NCBI RefSeq assembly: GCF_003226555.1
Contig: NZ_QKQS01000001.1
Location: forward strand, 1 to 64,000
Length of the DNA: 64,000 nucleotides
Reading direction: 5' to 3'
Origin: Rhodopseudomonas palustris
GTDB lineage: Bacteria; Pseudomonadota; Alphaproteobacteria; Rhizobiales; Xanthobacteraceae
In this document: in pieces, positions 34,118-42,305 of the stretch
How positions within the stretch are numbered: the first letter of the stretch is position 1
How the letters are laid out: every line of letters starts with the position of its first letter
The notes under the pieces: model-generated
What the model saw: only the letters and a program-made list of their open reading frames with translations
The model's database searches: none
What the model was told of the DNA's origin: nothing
Position numbers and translations under genes: made by a program

Positions 34118-35008
34118 TCAGTGCCCCGGTTGCGCCGGGGCGGTGCCGCCGGTGGGGAGCGCTTCGGCGGTCTTGGTGGCCGGCGCCGGCTGCGAGGCGA
34201 ACCGGTCCTGCACCGGCTTCGGCCCTGCTGAAGCCACCGTCTTGGCCGGCGCGGTGCCGAGACCGGGCAGCAGATCGGCGATCGCCTGGGTGGTGATCAG
34301 GTTGGTGTCACGCAGCTCCGCCCGCGACAATTCGTGCAGATCTTCCCAGGGCGGCACGCTGAGCGCGAGCGACAACAGATCGCCGGTCCCGCCCATCTCG
34401 AAGGTGAATTTCGCCAGCCGGCCGATGTCGCGCTCGACGATCGACATGTCCTGCGCGGTGTAGCTGGCGGCGCGCGCATCCTCGGCGCGGTCGCCCATCC
34501 AGATCTGATGCACCCGAACACGCGCGCCTTCCGGCACGAACCGGGTCTGGCCCGACAGCAGCAGGAACACGCACATCGATTCGCAATAGGCGTTGCCGTC
34601 GATTCGGGGCCGGTTACCGAGCGGCGACGCCGCCGGCACACTGATCCCGACCGTGGTCGCCAGCCCCAGCTTGCGCCAGCGCCGCCCCAGCGTGATGGCG
34701 TCGTTGACCGAACCGCCGCTGGAATCCAGCACCACAGTAGCGCCGCCGAGGTTGCGGTCGCGGGCAAAGTCCTCGAAATCCTTCGGGGTATCGACGGTGA
34801 CGATGCCGACGGCGCTGATCCAGGCGCCGCAATTCGGGTCGCAGGCGACCCAGCCGAATTTCATCGGCTGCCGCCGCGCCTCCAGGCTGCTGGCCCCCGC
34901 GGTGACAGGAATGCTGCTGTCGGCTGCGAACCCGAGTAGAACGATGCCGAGCGCTGCGATCCGCCACAGCGCTGAACCGATCAAACAGGAGAGAACCGCG
35001 CGTCCCAA
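34118..35008 (-). CDS. COG3904-like periplasmic protein (ClpP/crotonase-like fold)
   Basis: 296 residues from a TTG start, with an N-terminal signal segment (LIGSALWRIAALGIVLLGFA). The core shows TVVLDSSGGSVNDAITLGRR then YCESMCVFLLLSGQTRFV and VRVHQIWMG, matching COG3904. Those predicted periplasmic proteins have a ClpP-like fold with a conserved CxSMCVF loop. No Ser-His-Asp set is obvious. The C-terminal 70 residues are Ala/Pro/Thr-rich and disordered. Function unknown, often linked to cell-envelope stress. Confidence 0.75.
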   Translation of the reverse strand: MGRAVLSCLIGSALWRIAALGIVLLGFAADSSIPVTAGASSLEARRQPMKFGWVACDPNCGAWISAVGIVTVDTPKDFEDFARDRNLGGATVVLDSSGGSVNDAITLGRRWRKLGLATTVGISVPAASPLGNRPRIDGNAYCESMCVFLLLSGQTRFVPEGARVRVHQIWMGDRAEDARAASYTAQDMSIVERDIGRLAKFTFEMGGTGDLLSLALSVPPWEDLHELSRAELRDTNLITTQAIADLLPGLGTAPAKTVASAGPKPVQDRFASQPAPATKTAEALPTGGTAPAQPGH

Positions 35009-35241
35009 CCTTGCTTCCTTCGCTCCGGCAGCAACTGCGTGACAAGTTCCAAACCGAATCTGTCACGTCTCTGTTACCTAACCGTTGTGAAAAAGCTAAC
35101 TTTGATCAACCGCAAACACCACCGCGTTTTGCTGCGCCGCGCTCAACAGAGCGCGAGTTTTGGTGAAGTGTTGCGCAAATGTCGGCGAGCCGCCGTTCCC
35201 CGCAACGGAACCAGGCAAAACGCCGCTCATCGAATTGGCAC

Positions 35242-35664
35242 ATGCTCGTGAAACTACCAACAGGCGGAACTAACTGGATCGAGCTGGTGCTGCGGCTGCC
35301 GCGCAATGCCGGCCGCGGCCTGATCTGGCTGTACCGGCACACGCTGTCGCCGCTGGTCGGCTACAATTGCCGGCACTATCCGACCTGTTCGATGTACGGG
35401 GATGAAGCGATCAGCCGCTACGGACTGTGGGCCGGCGGATGGATGACGCTGGCGCGGCTGCTACGTTGCCAGCCGTGGGGTACGTCTGGCATCGATCTGG
35501 TGCCGCAAGTCTCGCCTCCCGGCGCGCGCTGGTATCTGCCGTGGCGTTATGCGCGCTGGCGCGGCGTCAACGCGCCGCCGCCGGAGCCCGCCGCGCCGTG
35601 CGGTTGCGGCTCGCATCCGGTCACGCCGGATCAAGACCAATCCGGCCCAGCCCCGGCAGCTTGA
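35242..35664 (+). CDS. yidD: Membrane protein insertion efficiency factor YidD
   Basis: 140 residues. The core YRHTLSPLVGYNCRHYPTCS then YGDEAISRYGLWAGGWMTLARLLRCQPWG is the YidD signature, with the conserved cysteines, and DLVP after it. The protein lies at the inner membrane and assists YidC-dependent insertion. It is longer than typical because of a Pro-rich, Cys-Gly-Cys C-terminal tail. The ATG at 35242 was preferred to upstream in-frame codons. Its last 44 bases overlap the convergent DUF3750-like gene. Confidence 0.88.
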   Translation: MLVKLPTGGTNWIELVLRLPRNAGRGLIWLYRHTLSPLVGYNCRHYPTCSMYGDEAISRYGLWAGGWMTLARLLRCQPWGTSGIDLVPQVSPPGARWYLPWRYARWRGVNAPPPEPAAPCGCGSHPVTPDQDQSGPAPAA

Positions 35665-36430
35665 TCGCCGGCCGGCGCAGATCGAATCCGAGCACTGCGC
35701 CGAGGACGTTGAGTTCGACGCCCTCGATCCATCCCAGCGTCAGCCCGAGGTAACCGCCCAGCGTGGCGCGAATGCCGGTGCCGGACGGCGTCCACGCGAT
35801 CCACGCGCCGTCCCACGGATAGTCCTTGCCGATCGCGGTCGGCGGCAGCGGGGTGCGTAGCTCCGGCACGGCCGCCATCACCGCAGCCACGAAAGTGTTG
35901 GAGTTCGGCCCCGGCCAAGCGCGATAGTCGCCATAAGCCGCGAGCTTGTAGCTCTTCACCGCAGCTTCGATCTTCGGGATCATCACCGCCGCGGCTTCGC
36001 CGTCGGCCGCCGCGATCAGTTGCGGCTCGTCGCCGAACCAGCGGCCATCCGCCACGAAACCGTTGACGCGAATCGGCATGCCCCAGGCGGTGTAGTCGTA
36101 GCGGGTGTAGCGCGACGCGCCCGCCGGCTTGACCACGATCCAGCTGTGCACGGCGAAGATGCCGCGCCAGCGAACGGTGCGTGCGGCGAACACCCGCACC
36201 ACAGCTTCGGGATGCTGTGCGGCCGGCGGCAGCAGTCCGGCGCTGGAACGGTCGGCGCTCTGCCAGTCGACGCTGCGATCGCCCAGCCAATATTTTCCGG
36301 CCGACACGGCGATCGGCGCAACCAGCAACAACAACAGGATCAGCACGAAACGTCTCACGCGGGGATGATCGATGCGAACGAGGATGCTGGGAATATAGAC
36401 GGCACGCGTGCCCTCGCCAGAACCGTTCAC
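35621..36430 (-). CDS. DUF3750-like protein, membrane-anchored
   Basis: 269 residues. One transmembrane segment (RFVLILLLLLVAPIAVSAGKYWLG) near residue 30, then a conserved domain: VRVFAARTVRWRGIFAVHSWIVVKP, YTRYDYTAWGMP, and PGPNSNTFVAAV. This matches uncharacterised DUF3750. The His-Ser and Asn-Ser-Asn-Thr segments suggest a cysteine-free hydrolase-like or binding site, but no activity is known. Convergent overlap of 44 bases with yidD. Confidence 0.75.
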   Translation of the reverse strand: MNGSGEGTRAVYIPSILVRIDHPRVRRFVLILLLLLVAPIAVSAGKYWLGDRSVDWQSADRSSAGLLPPAAQHPEAVVRVFAARTVRWRGIFAVHSWIVVKPAGASRYTRYDYTAWGMPIRVNGFVADGRWFGDEPQLIAAADGEAAAVMIPKIEAAVKSYKLAAYGDYRAWPGPNSNTFVAAVMAAVPELRTPLPPTAIGKDYPWDGAWIAWTPSGTGIRATLGGYLGLTLGWIEGVELNVLGAVLGFDLRRPAIKLPGLGRIGLDPA

Positions 36431-36481
36431 GCGGTCGTGCTGGAACAGCGCGCGGTGATCAGCACCCTGGCGCCTGGCTGC

Positions 36482-37747
36482 TCACCACACCGCAGCCGCG
36501 AGCGCCGCGATCAGCGCCGGCGGCGTCACCACGAGACCGAGCTTGAGGAACCGCCAGGCAGTGACTTCGATCTGGTTCCGGCGCAGCACCACCAGCCACA
36601 GGATGGTGGCGAGCGAACCGGTGACCGAGAAGTTCGGCCCGAGGTCGACGCCGATCAGCAGCGCCGCGATGGTCTCGCGCGGCAAGTGATTGTCGGCCGC
36701 GACCGAACCGGCGACGAGGCCGACCGGCAGGTTGTTGCCGATGTTGCAGGCGATCGCGGTGACGATGCCGGCCGCCCACGAGCCGAGCCGCGGCGCATCG
36801 GCCACCGCCTCACGCAGCACGCCACCGAGCGCGCTGATGACGCCGGTGCGGCCCAGCGCTTCGACCATCACGAACAGCCCGGCCACCAGCGGCACGACGC
36901 TCCACGACACGCCCTTCAGCACCGGAACCGGCGATTGCCGCTCCAGCGCCAGCACGGCTCCGGTGGTGACGAGGCCGCACACGAAGGTCGGCAGGCCGAG
37001 CGCGACGTCGAGCGCCGAGGCCGTGAGCAGCACGATCGCGATGGCGCCGATGCCGACCGCGGCGAGCTTGCCGCCCCGCGACAGATGCGGCGTCGCCACC
37101 CGGGTTTCGATCGTCTGCTCGGCGAGCGACCGGCGCAGCGCAAGACGGAGCACGAGATAGGTCGCGACGATCGCCGCCAGCGACGGCAGGGTGAATTGCT
37201 GCAGCCAGCCGCCGAGATGCGGCATGTGTTCGCCGAACACCACCAGATTGGCCGGATTGGAGATCGGCAACACGAAGCTCGCCGCATTGGCGATGAACGC
37301 GCAGACGAACAGATACGGCAGCGGCGCGGCGCCGGCCGCACGGGTCGCGGCGTACACCGCCGGCGTCAGCACGATTGCGGTGGCGTCGTTCGACAGCAGC
37401 ACGGTGACCAGCACGCCGACCGCATACACCAGCAGGAACAGACGCTGCGGCGATCCCTTGGCGTGTTCGACTGCGTAGGCCGCAAGATAATCGAACAGCC
37501 CTTCGCGCTGCGCCAGCTCCGCAATCAGCATCATGCCGATCAGGAACAGATACACGTCGATGCCGTTGCGCGCGCCGACGAGCGCGTCCTGCCACGACAA
37601 CAGTCCGAGCACGACCAGCGCCAACGCGCCTGCCACCGCCCACACCGCCTCGGGCCATCGCAGCGGACGAATGATCACGCCGGCAGTGGCGAGCGCGACG
37701 ATACACCAGGTCAGAATCGGATCGTGGGACAGCATGAAACTCGACAT
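36482..37747 (-). CDS. ArsB/NhaD-type permease
   Basis: 421 residues, about eleven transmembrane segments. The loop DATAIVLTPAVYAATRAAG and the FVLPISNPANLVVFGEHMP block match the ArsB/citrate-transport superfamily (IT superfamily); GNNLPVGLV is the paired repeat. Arsenite or another anion export is the annotated role, but no ars genes (arsR, arsC) adjoin, so the substrate is open. Start at 37747 or 37735. Confidence 0.85.
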   Translation of the reverse strand: MSSFMLSHDPILTWCIVALATAGVIIRPLRWPEAVWAVAGALALVVLGLLSWQDALVGARNGIDVYLFLIGMMLIAELAQREGLFDYLAAYAVEHAKGSPQRLFLLVYAVGVLVTVLLSNDATAIVLTPAVYAATRAAGAAPLPYLFVCAFIANAASFVLPISNPANLVVFGEHMPHLGGWLQQFTLPSLAAIVATYLVLRLALRRSLAEQTIETRVATPHLSRGGKLAAVGIGAIAIVLLTASALDVALGLPTFVCGLVTTGAVLALERQSPVPVLKGVSWSVVPLVAGLFVMVEALGRTGVISALGGVLREAVADAPRLGSWAAGIVTAIACNIGNNLPVGLVAGSVAADNHLPRETIAALLIGVDLGPNFSVTGSLATILWLVVLRRNQIEVTAWRFLKLGLVVTPPALIAALAAAVW

Positions 37748-38012
37748 CGCGACGCGAGATACGTGGCACCGAACACCGAACTAACCGATAGGCGAAGACG
37801 CATGTATTGTCTCTATCGGTACGGTTGCAGGCATTGCAGGCGGCGCGCGACAATATAGTCCTTGTACGAGCGGGGCGGATGCTGTACTGTGGCGTCATTC
37901 GATTAGCCGCTGTGCCTTTCTGAATGCGCCCGCGGGCTCCTTCCCAAAGTCATCGATTAGTTGAAACGCAGCACGCCATGTTGGCGTGGGCGATATGCTT
38001 TGGAGAACGGAA

Positions 38013-38222
38013 ATGACGACAGGAACCGTGAAGTGGTTCAACGGCCAAAAGGGTTTTGGCTTCATCGCACCGAGCGACGGCGGCAACGACGTGTTCGTGC
38101 ACATCAGCGCGGTTGAGCGCGCCGGCCTGACCGGCCTCGCCGAAGGCCAGAAGGTCTCGTTCGAGGTCAAGGTCGACAAGATGCGCGGCAAGAGCAGCGC
38201 CGAGAATCTCGCGCTGGCTTGA
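38013..38222 (+). CDS. cspA: Cold-shock protein (CspA family)
   Basis: 69 residues, one cold-shock domain with both RNA-binding motifs: [13 protein letters not shown] (RNP1) and [10 protein letters not shown] (RNP2). RNA chaperone. GGAAATG ends the leader. The 265-bp space upstream toward the ArsB-type gene probably holds a long regulatory 5' leader as in other csp genes; I see no further structure with certainty. Confidence 0.95.
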   Translation: MTTGTVKWFNGQKGFGFIAPSDGGNDVFVHISAVERAGLTGLAEGQKVSFEVKVDKMRGKSSAENLALA

Positions 38223-38322
38223 TCCAGCGTCTCCGTTTCACGGATGTACTGAAACGGTAGATGGGCCCGTTCGATCCTCGTGATCGAGCGGGTTTTGTCG
38301 CGCGTACCGAAACGAGGCGGAT

Positions 38323-38562
38323 ATGAGCGAGAACAAGACCACGACGCCCTCCCCGACCAGCATCGAACGGGCGCGCCGCAAACTCGTCGAACAGCAGGAC
38401 GGCGCACAGCGGATGGCTGAAATCGAGCGCGAGGCCGTTGCCGCGCGCAAGAACATGGCGCGGCTGCGCGAGCTGCGGCTCGCCCGCGAGGCCGAACAGG
38501 CCGCCGCGGCTCTGGCCGCCCCACCGGCAGCGCCGAAGAAGCGAGCCCGCAAGACGTCCTGA
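38323..38562 (+). CDS. Small basic coiled-coil hypothetical protein
   Basis: 79 residues. The Ser/Thr/Pro-rich start leads into a charged helix (IEREAVAARKNMARLRELRLAREAEQ) and an Ala/Lys-rich, histone-like tail (PKKRARKTS). It follows the cold-shock gene in the same direction by 100 bases. No family recognised; DNA or RNA binding is plausible from charge. Confidence 0.65.
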   Translation: MSENKTTTPSPTSIERARRKLVEQQDGAQRMAEIEREAVAARKNMARLRELRLAREAEQAAAALAAPPAAPKKRARKTS

Positions 38563-38612
38563 ACTTGAAAGCGTGCGGAGCGCTGCCTGCGCGGTCGCGG
38601 CTGGAGACGACG

Positions 38613-38810
38613 ATGGCGACCGCCGACGATTTCAAGCTGATCCGTGACATCCATGCGACCGGCGGCCGTCGCCAGGTGTTCGGCGCCCGCGAGCGGCTGC
38701 CGTTCGAAGAGCTCGTCGAGATCGGTTGGCTGAAGCGCTCCTCGGTCGATACCCGGGCGACGCACTATCAGATCACCGAACGCGGCACTGCCGCTGCGCT
38801 CAGAAGCTGA
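38613..38810 (+). CDS. Small hypothetical protein, winged-helix-like
   Basis: 65 residues starting MATADDFKLIRDIHATGG; the end FEELVEIGWLKRSSVDTRAT then HYQITERGTAA looks like the last two strands of a winged-helix DNA-binding domain. Only the wing half is present. It lies 50 bases after the previous small gene and overlaps the 3' end of the convergent DUF3574 gene by 11 bases. Confidence 0.6.
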   Translation: MATADDFKLIRDIHATGGRRQVFGARERLPFEELVEIGWLKRSSVDTRATHYQITERGTAAALRS

Positions 38811-39210
38811 CGCAGCTCGGCCGCACCGAAACCATCACCGCCTGTTGCTTGAACCGCCGTTTGTAGGCTTCCGCGATGTCGCTCAGCGCCGCGCGCTTGG
38901 CCGGATCTTCGGCGAACACCAGCGTCACCAGCTTGGCTTTCTCGCGGACGATGGCGCCGCGCGCGTTGTCGCGCCACTGCCCGGCGCCGTCGACCACCGT
39001 CAGCCCGTCCGGAAACCGCGGCGTGATCTCCTCGGCGGTGAAGCGCGCGAACTCGGCATCGCTGACTCCGAGGCGATCGCCGATATTACGGCCGAACGCC
39101 AGCTCTGCACTCAGCATCGGCTGCGACGGCGGCAAACACATCGTCGCCGGCACCGCAGCACAGCCGGCGAGCACCGCCGCCGCAGCGCAGGCGATCAGCA
39201 GCCGCATCAT
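38800..39210 (-). CDS. DUF3574-family lipoprotein
   Basis: 136 residues. N-terminus MMRLLIACAAAAVLAGCAAV ends in a lipobox (LAGC). The mature part contains AELAFGRNIGDRLGVSDAEF, ITPRFPDGLTVVDGAGQWRD and KLVTLVFAED, which match DUF3574, a short periplasmic domain of unknown role. It begins 17 bases after the TetR stop, so the two genes are co-transcribed. Confidence 0.8.
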   Translation of the reverse strand: MMRLLIACAAAAVLAGCAAVPATMCLPPSQPMLSAELAFGRNIGDRLGVSDAEFARFTAEEITPRFPDGLTVVDGAGQWRDNARGAIVREKAKLVTLVFAEDPAKRAALSDIAEAYKRRFKQQAVMVSVRPSCVSF

Positions 39211-39227
39211 CTCGCGCCTCCGTATCG

Positions 39228-39860
39228 TCATCCGCGTCGCAAGGTCTTCAGATAAGCGCACAGCATATCGGCAACCTCATCCGCATAGGCGGTGATTTCC
39301 GCGGCTGCGCGCCGACGGCCGGAGAAATCCTTGCCGAGCGCCGCAAGGGTGCGGCCGATCAGTTCGGCCGCACGCGCCCGCGTCGCATCGGAACTGTGCG
39401 GTGCCGCCTCCCGCAGAAACGCCGCCATCGTCCCGTCCATCGCCTTCCGCGCGGCCCGGGCCTCCGGTGCGTCGCGATACAGCGGCGCGGCATCGTCGAG
39501 CGCGCCGCGGACTTCGGCCTCGTCGCATTCGGATTGGATGAAGGCATGGACCAGCCGGCGCAGCCGCTTCGGCGGCGGATCGCTGCGGTCGTCCAGAATG
39601 TCGCTCAGCATCTCCGCAGTCTGCCGCCACTCGTCGCTCTGCAGCCGGAACAGGATCGCGGCCTTGTTAGGGAAGTATTGATACAGCGAGCCGACGCTGA
39701 CGCCGGCCTTGTCGGCGACCCGCGCGGTGGTGAAGCGCTGCGCGCCCTCCTTCGCCAAAACCTGAACAGCCGCCTCCAGAATGGCCGCGACCAGCTCCGT
39801 CGAGCGCGCCTGTTGTGGCTGTTTTCGCGTGGAAATAGAGCCACTTCGTCGATCGACCAT
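39228..39860 (-). CDS. TetR-family transcriptional regulator
   Basis: 210 residues. N-terminal helix-turn-helix: ILEAAVQVLAKEGAQRFTTA, VADKAGVSVGSLYQYFPNKAA, typical TetR. The C-terminal domain is ligand-binding and helical. It faces an O-methyltransferase gene across 96 bp that contain facing repeats, and is co-transcribed with a DUF3574 lipoprotein. It probably represses both. Confidence 0.92.
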   Translation of the reverse strand: MVDRRSGSISTRKQPQQARSTELVAAILEAAVQVLAKEGAQRFTTARVADKAGVSVGSLYQYFPNKAAILFRLQSDEWRQTAEMLSDILDDRSDPPPKRLRRLVHAFIQSECDEAEVRGALDDAAPLYRDAPEARAARKAMDGTMAAFLREAAPHSSDATRARAAELIGRTLAALGKDFSGRRRAAAEITAYADEVADMLCAYLKTLRRG

Positions 39861-39872
39861 GGGCGTCCCGGG

Positions 39873-39904
39873 GAATGCGATTAGCGAATGCGACTATTTA
39901 TTCG
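39873..39904. promoter_or_regulatory. Candidate TetR operator
   Basis: GAATGCGA is repeated directly at 39873 and 39886, and CGAAT (39885) faces ATTCG (39900) with a ten-base spacer. It lies between the TetR gene and the divergent methyltransferase gene. Confidence 0.4.
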
Positions 39905-39956
39905 TATTTCTGAGGACGCGCAACATCGCGCTGATCACTCCCGTCTGGAGTTCACA

Positions 39957-40607
39957 ATGACCACCCTGACCACCTCACCGCTGGCCCCGCTGCTGGCGCG
40001 ATTGTTCGACGAAGCCGACGCCGCGCGGCCACAGCTCGACCGGCTCCCGCCCGACACCATGCAGATGATGCGTAGCAAGACCGACTACGCGACACTTTAC
40101 GGCCGGCTGAAAGACTACGCCCTCGCCGTGTCGCCCGAAACCGGCGTGCTACTCTACATGCTGGCACGCAGCCGCCGCGCCACCACGATCGTCGAATTCG
40201 GCACCTCGTTCGGGATTTCGACGCTGCATCTGGCCGCAGCGCTACGCGACAATGGCGGCGGCCGGCTGATCACTACCGAGTTCGAGCATGCCAAGCTGGT
40301 CCGTGCCGAGGCCAACCTCGAAGCCGGCGATCTCGCCGATCTGGTCGAGTTCCGCGAAGGCGATGCGCTGCAGACACTCAGCAAGGACCTGCCCGACCGT
40401 ATCGACCTCGTGCTGCTCGACGGCGCCAAGGCACTATATCCTGACATTCTCGCCCTGCTCGAAAGCCGGCTCGCGCCGGGCGCGCTGATCGTCGCCGATA
40501 ATGCCGATCACAGCCCGGACTATCTCGCCCGGGTGCGCGATCCGGCCAACGGCTATCTGTCGGTGCCGTTCGCGAGCGATGTCGAGCTGTCGATGCGGCT
40601 CGGCTGA
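39957..40607 (+). CDS. S-adenosylmethionine O-methyltransferase
   Basis: 216 residues. Class I methyltransferase of the COG4122 type (caffeoyl-CoA/catechol). SAM-binding VEFGTSFGISTLHLAAAL near residue 79; VLLDGAKALYPDIL carries the metal-binding Asp, and IVADNADH the second Asp-Asn pair. It methylates a hydroxyl of a small aromatic molecule using a divalent metal. It sits divergent from TetR, suggesting induction by its substrate or a related compound. Confidence 0.88.
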   Translation: MTTLTTSPLAPLLARLFDEADAARPQLDRLPPDTMQMMRSKTDYATLYGRLKDYALAVSPETGVLLYMLARSRRATTIVEFGTSFGISTLHLAAALRDNGGGRLITTEFEHAKLVRAEANLEAGDLADLVEFREGDALQTLSKDLPDRIDLVLLDGAKALYPDILALLESRLAPGALIVADNADHSPDYLARVRDPANGYLSVPFASDVELSMRLG

Positions 40608-40751
40608 ACACTCCGACGGGGCGCGCGCCCCGCCGTCTCACGCCGGCATCGCCGGCCGTAAGCGTTCGACGTCAATCAACGCACGACCCGATCCGCCGCG
40701 ATCGGCGTGCGTTGACGGCGCCGTCGATCCCGGATCCGCCTGGAGAGTCCC

Positions 40752-41048
40752 ATGGCCGCCCGTTCGATCGACGCCCCACCCGCCCCCGCGCTGCCGCTGC
40801 ACCACAGGCTGGCGCTTCACACCTGCCTCGTGTTCACGGCGATCGCGATGCTGGTCCCGCCGCACGCCTCGCCGACCCATGCGCCCGTGCTGATCAGTGC
40901 CCGCCTGCTGCTGACCGCGGCGAACTACCTGCGACGGCTGGTCGCGACGCGAAGCGGCTGCACTGCTTTCAAGCGCTGCGGTCGCGCGTCGCAAGCACCA
41001 CCATGCACAGCGCCAGACCCAGCACCGCTGTGGAAACATAACCATTGA
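40752..41048 (+). CDS. Possible small membrane protein, doubtful
   Basis: 98 residues with GGAGAG before the ATG and a hydrophobic stretch (LALHTCLVFTAIAMLVPP). The C-terminal third overlaps the convergent MFS gene, and composition there is that of an antisense frame. A true protein may be the first 75 residues. I see no family. The 40608-40751 spacer is otherwise empty. Confidence 0.25.
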   Translation: MAARSIDAPPAPALPLHHRLALHTCLVFTAIAMLVPPHASPTHAPVLISARLLLTAANYLRRLVATRSGCTAFKRCGRASQAPPCTAPDPAPLWKHNH

Positions 41049-42117
41049 CGTGCAGCAGCCCGGCCGCGAACAGCGCGCCGCCGATCGCCGAACCGACCGC
41101 TTGGCCGACATACAGTACCGAGGTATTGAGCGACACCGTCGCGCCGGCGAGCGTCGGATCGGCCGTCACCAGCCGGACCTGCTGCATCGAGTTCGACGCC
41201 GCAAATCCTAGCCCCCACACCGCCACCGCAGCCGCCATCACCGCAAAATGCCCGGCCGCGAGCGTCCAGCCGGCGATGCCGGCCAGCATCAGCGACGTGA
41301 ACAGCGCCGAGGTGCGATACGCGCCCCAGCCGTCGACGATGCGGCTCGCGATGATATTGCCGACAAAGCCGCAGACGCCGTAGATCGCGAACACCAGCGC
41401 GATCTCGCGCGGCCCGGCCCCGGTCAACCCGGTGAGCAGCGGCCCAAAGAAGGTGAACACCACGAACTGCCCGGAAGTCTGCAGCGACGACACCCCGAGC
41501 AGCGTCAGGATGCGGCGATTGCGCCCCACCGCGGTCCAAGTGCGTAGGCTCACCGGCGCCGCGGTCAGGCCGCCCGGCAGCCGCAGCCACAGCAGGATGA
41601 AGCTGATCAAGCCGATGCCGCCGACCGTGAGGAAGGCACCGCGCCAGCCGGCATGATCGGCCGCGAACGTGACCAGCGGCACGCCGAGCGCCACCGCCAG
41701 CGACCAGCCGAGAAACACATAGGCCATGGTGCCGCCGCGGTTCTCGGCCGGCACGATCAGCGCCACCGCGCCGGCGGCCTGCGGCGTGTACAGCGCGCCG
41801 ACCGACAGCATCGCCAGCCGCAGCACCAGCAGCACCGCATAGTTCGGCGCAAACGCCGAGGCGAGATTGCCGAGCGCCAGCACCGCCAGCGTCGTGGTCA
41901 GCAATAGCCGGCGGTCGATCCGGCTGGTCAGCCACGCGGTGAGCGGCGATCCGATGCACAGCACGATCGCCCCGAAGGTGATCAGCAGCCCGGCGTCGCG
42001 AATCGTCACGCCGAGCCCGGCGGCCAGATCCGGCAACATGCCGGCCGGCGCCAGAACCGAGGTTCCGGTGACGAAATTGCCGAGCATCAGGGCGGTGGGA
42101 GCAAAAGAGCGGGACAC
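40969..42117 (-). CDS. MFS transporter, drug/arabinose efflux type
   Basis: 382 residues with twelve hydrophobic segments. The N-terminal half has the MFS signature between helices 2 and 3 (GSPLTAWLTSRIDRRLLL) and PAGMLPDLAAGLGV in helix one, as in the DHA1 family. Exports small molecules with proton antiport. Monocistronic. The convergent doubtful gene overlaps its end. Confidence 0.88.
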   Translation of the reverse strand: MSRSFAPTALMLGNFVTGTSVLAPAGMLPDLAAGLGVTIRDAGLLITFGAIVLCIGSPLTAWLTSRIDRRLLLTTTLAVLALGNLASAFAPNYAVLLVLRLAMLSVGALYTPQAAGAVALIVPAENRGGTMAYVFLGWSLAVALGVPLVTFAADHAGWRGAFLTVGGIGLISFILLWLRLPGGLTAAPVSLRTWTAVGRNRRILTLLGVSSLQTSGQFVVFTFFGPLLTGLTGAGPREIALVFAIYGVCGFVGNIIASRIVDGWGAYRTSALFTSLMLAGIAGWTLAAGHFAVMAAAVAVWGLGFAASNSMQQVRLVTADPTLAGATVSLNTSVLYVGQAVGSAIGGALFAAGLLHVNGYVSTAVLGLALCMVVLATRDRSA

Positions 42118-42305
42118 GCTCGAACGCTAGCAGGATTTAAATGCAGATGCATTAAAATTTTGGGCAGCTGGATGTCCGCCCCGCCGGGAGCCGGCCGACA
42201 CCGCTCGGTGAGCCCAGGTTCCTTGAATCGTCCGATTCCCCTGCTATACAGCCCCTTTCCGCTTACCTGCGCTCGTACGCAGGAGTGAGCCAGAGGAGCC
42301 TTCCG

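Noticed and set aside
36020-37858. A 612-residue plus-strand open frame, very rich in Arg, His, Asp and Gln
   Set aside because: It is antisense to the DUF3750-like and ArsB-type genes. Its composition is what GC-rich codon bias produces on the opposite strand, and it matches no family.
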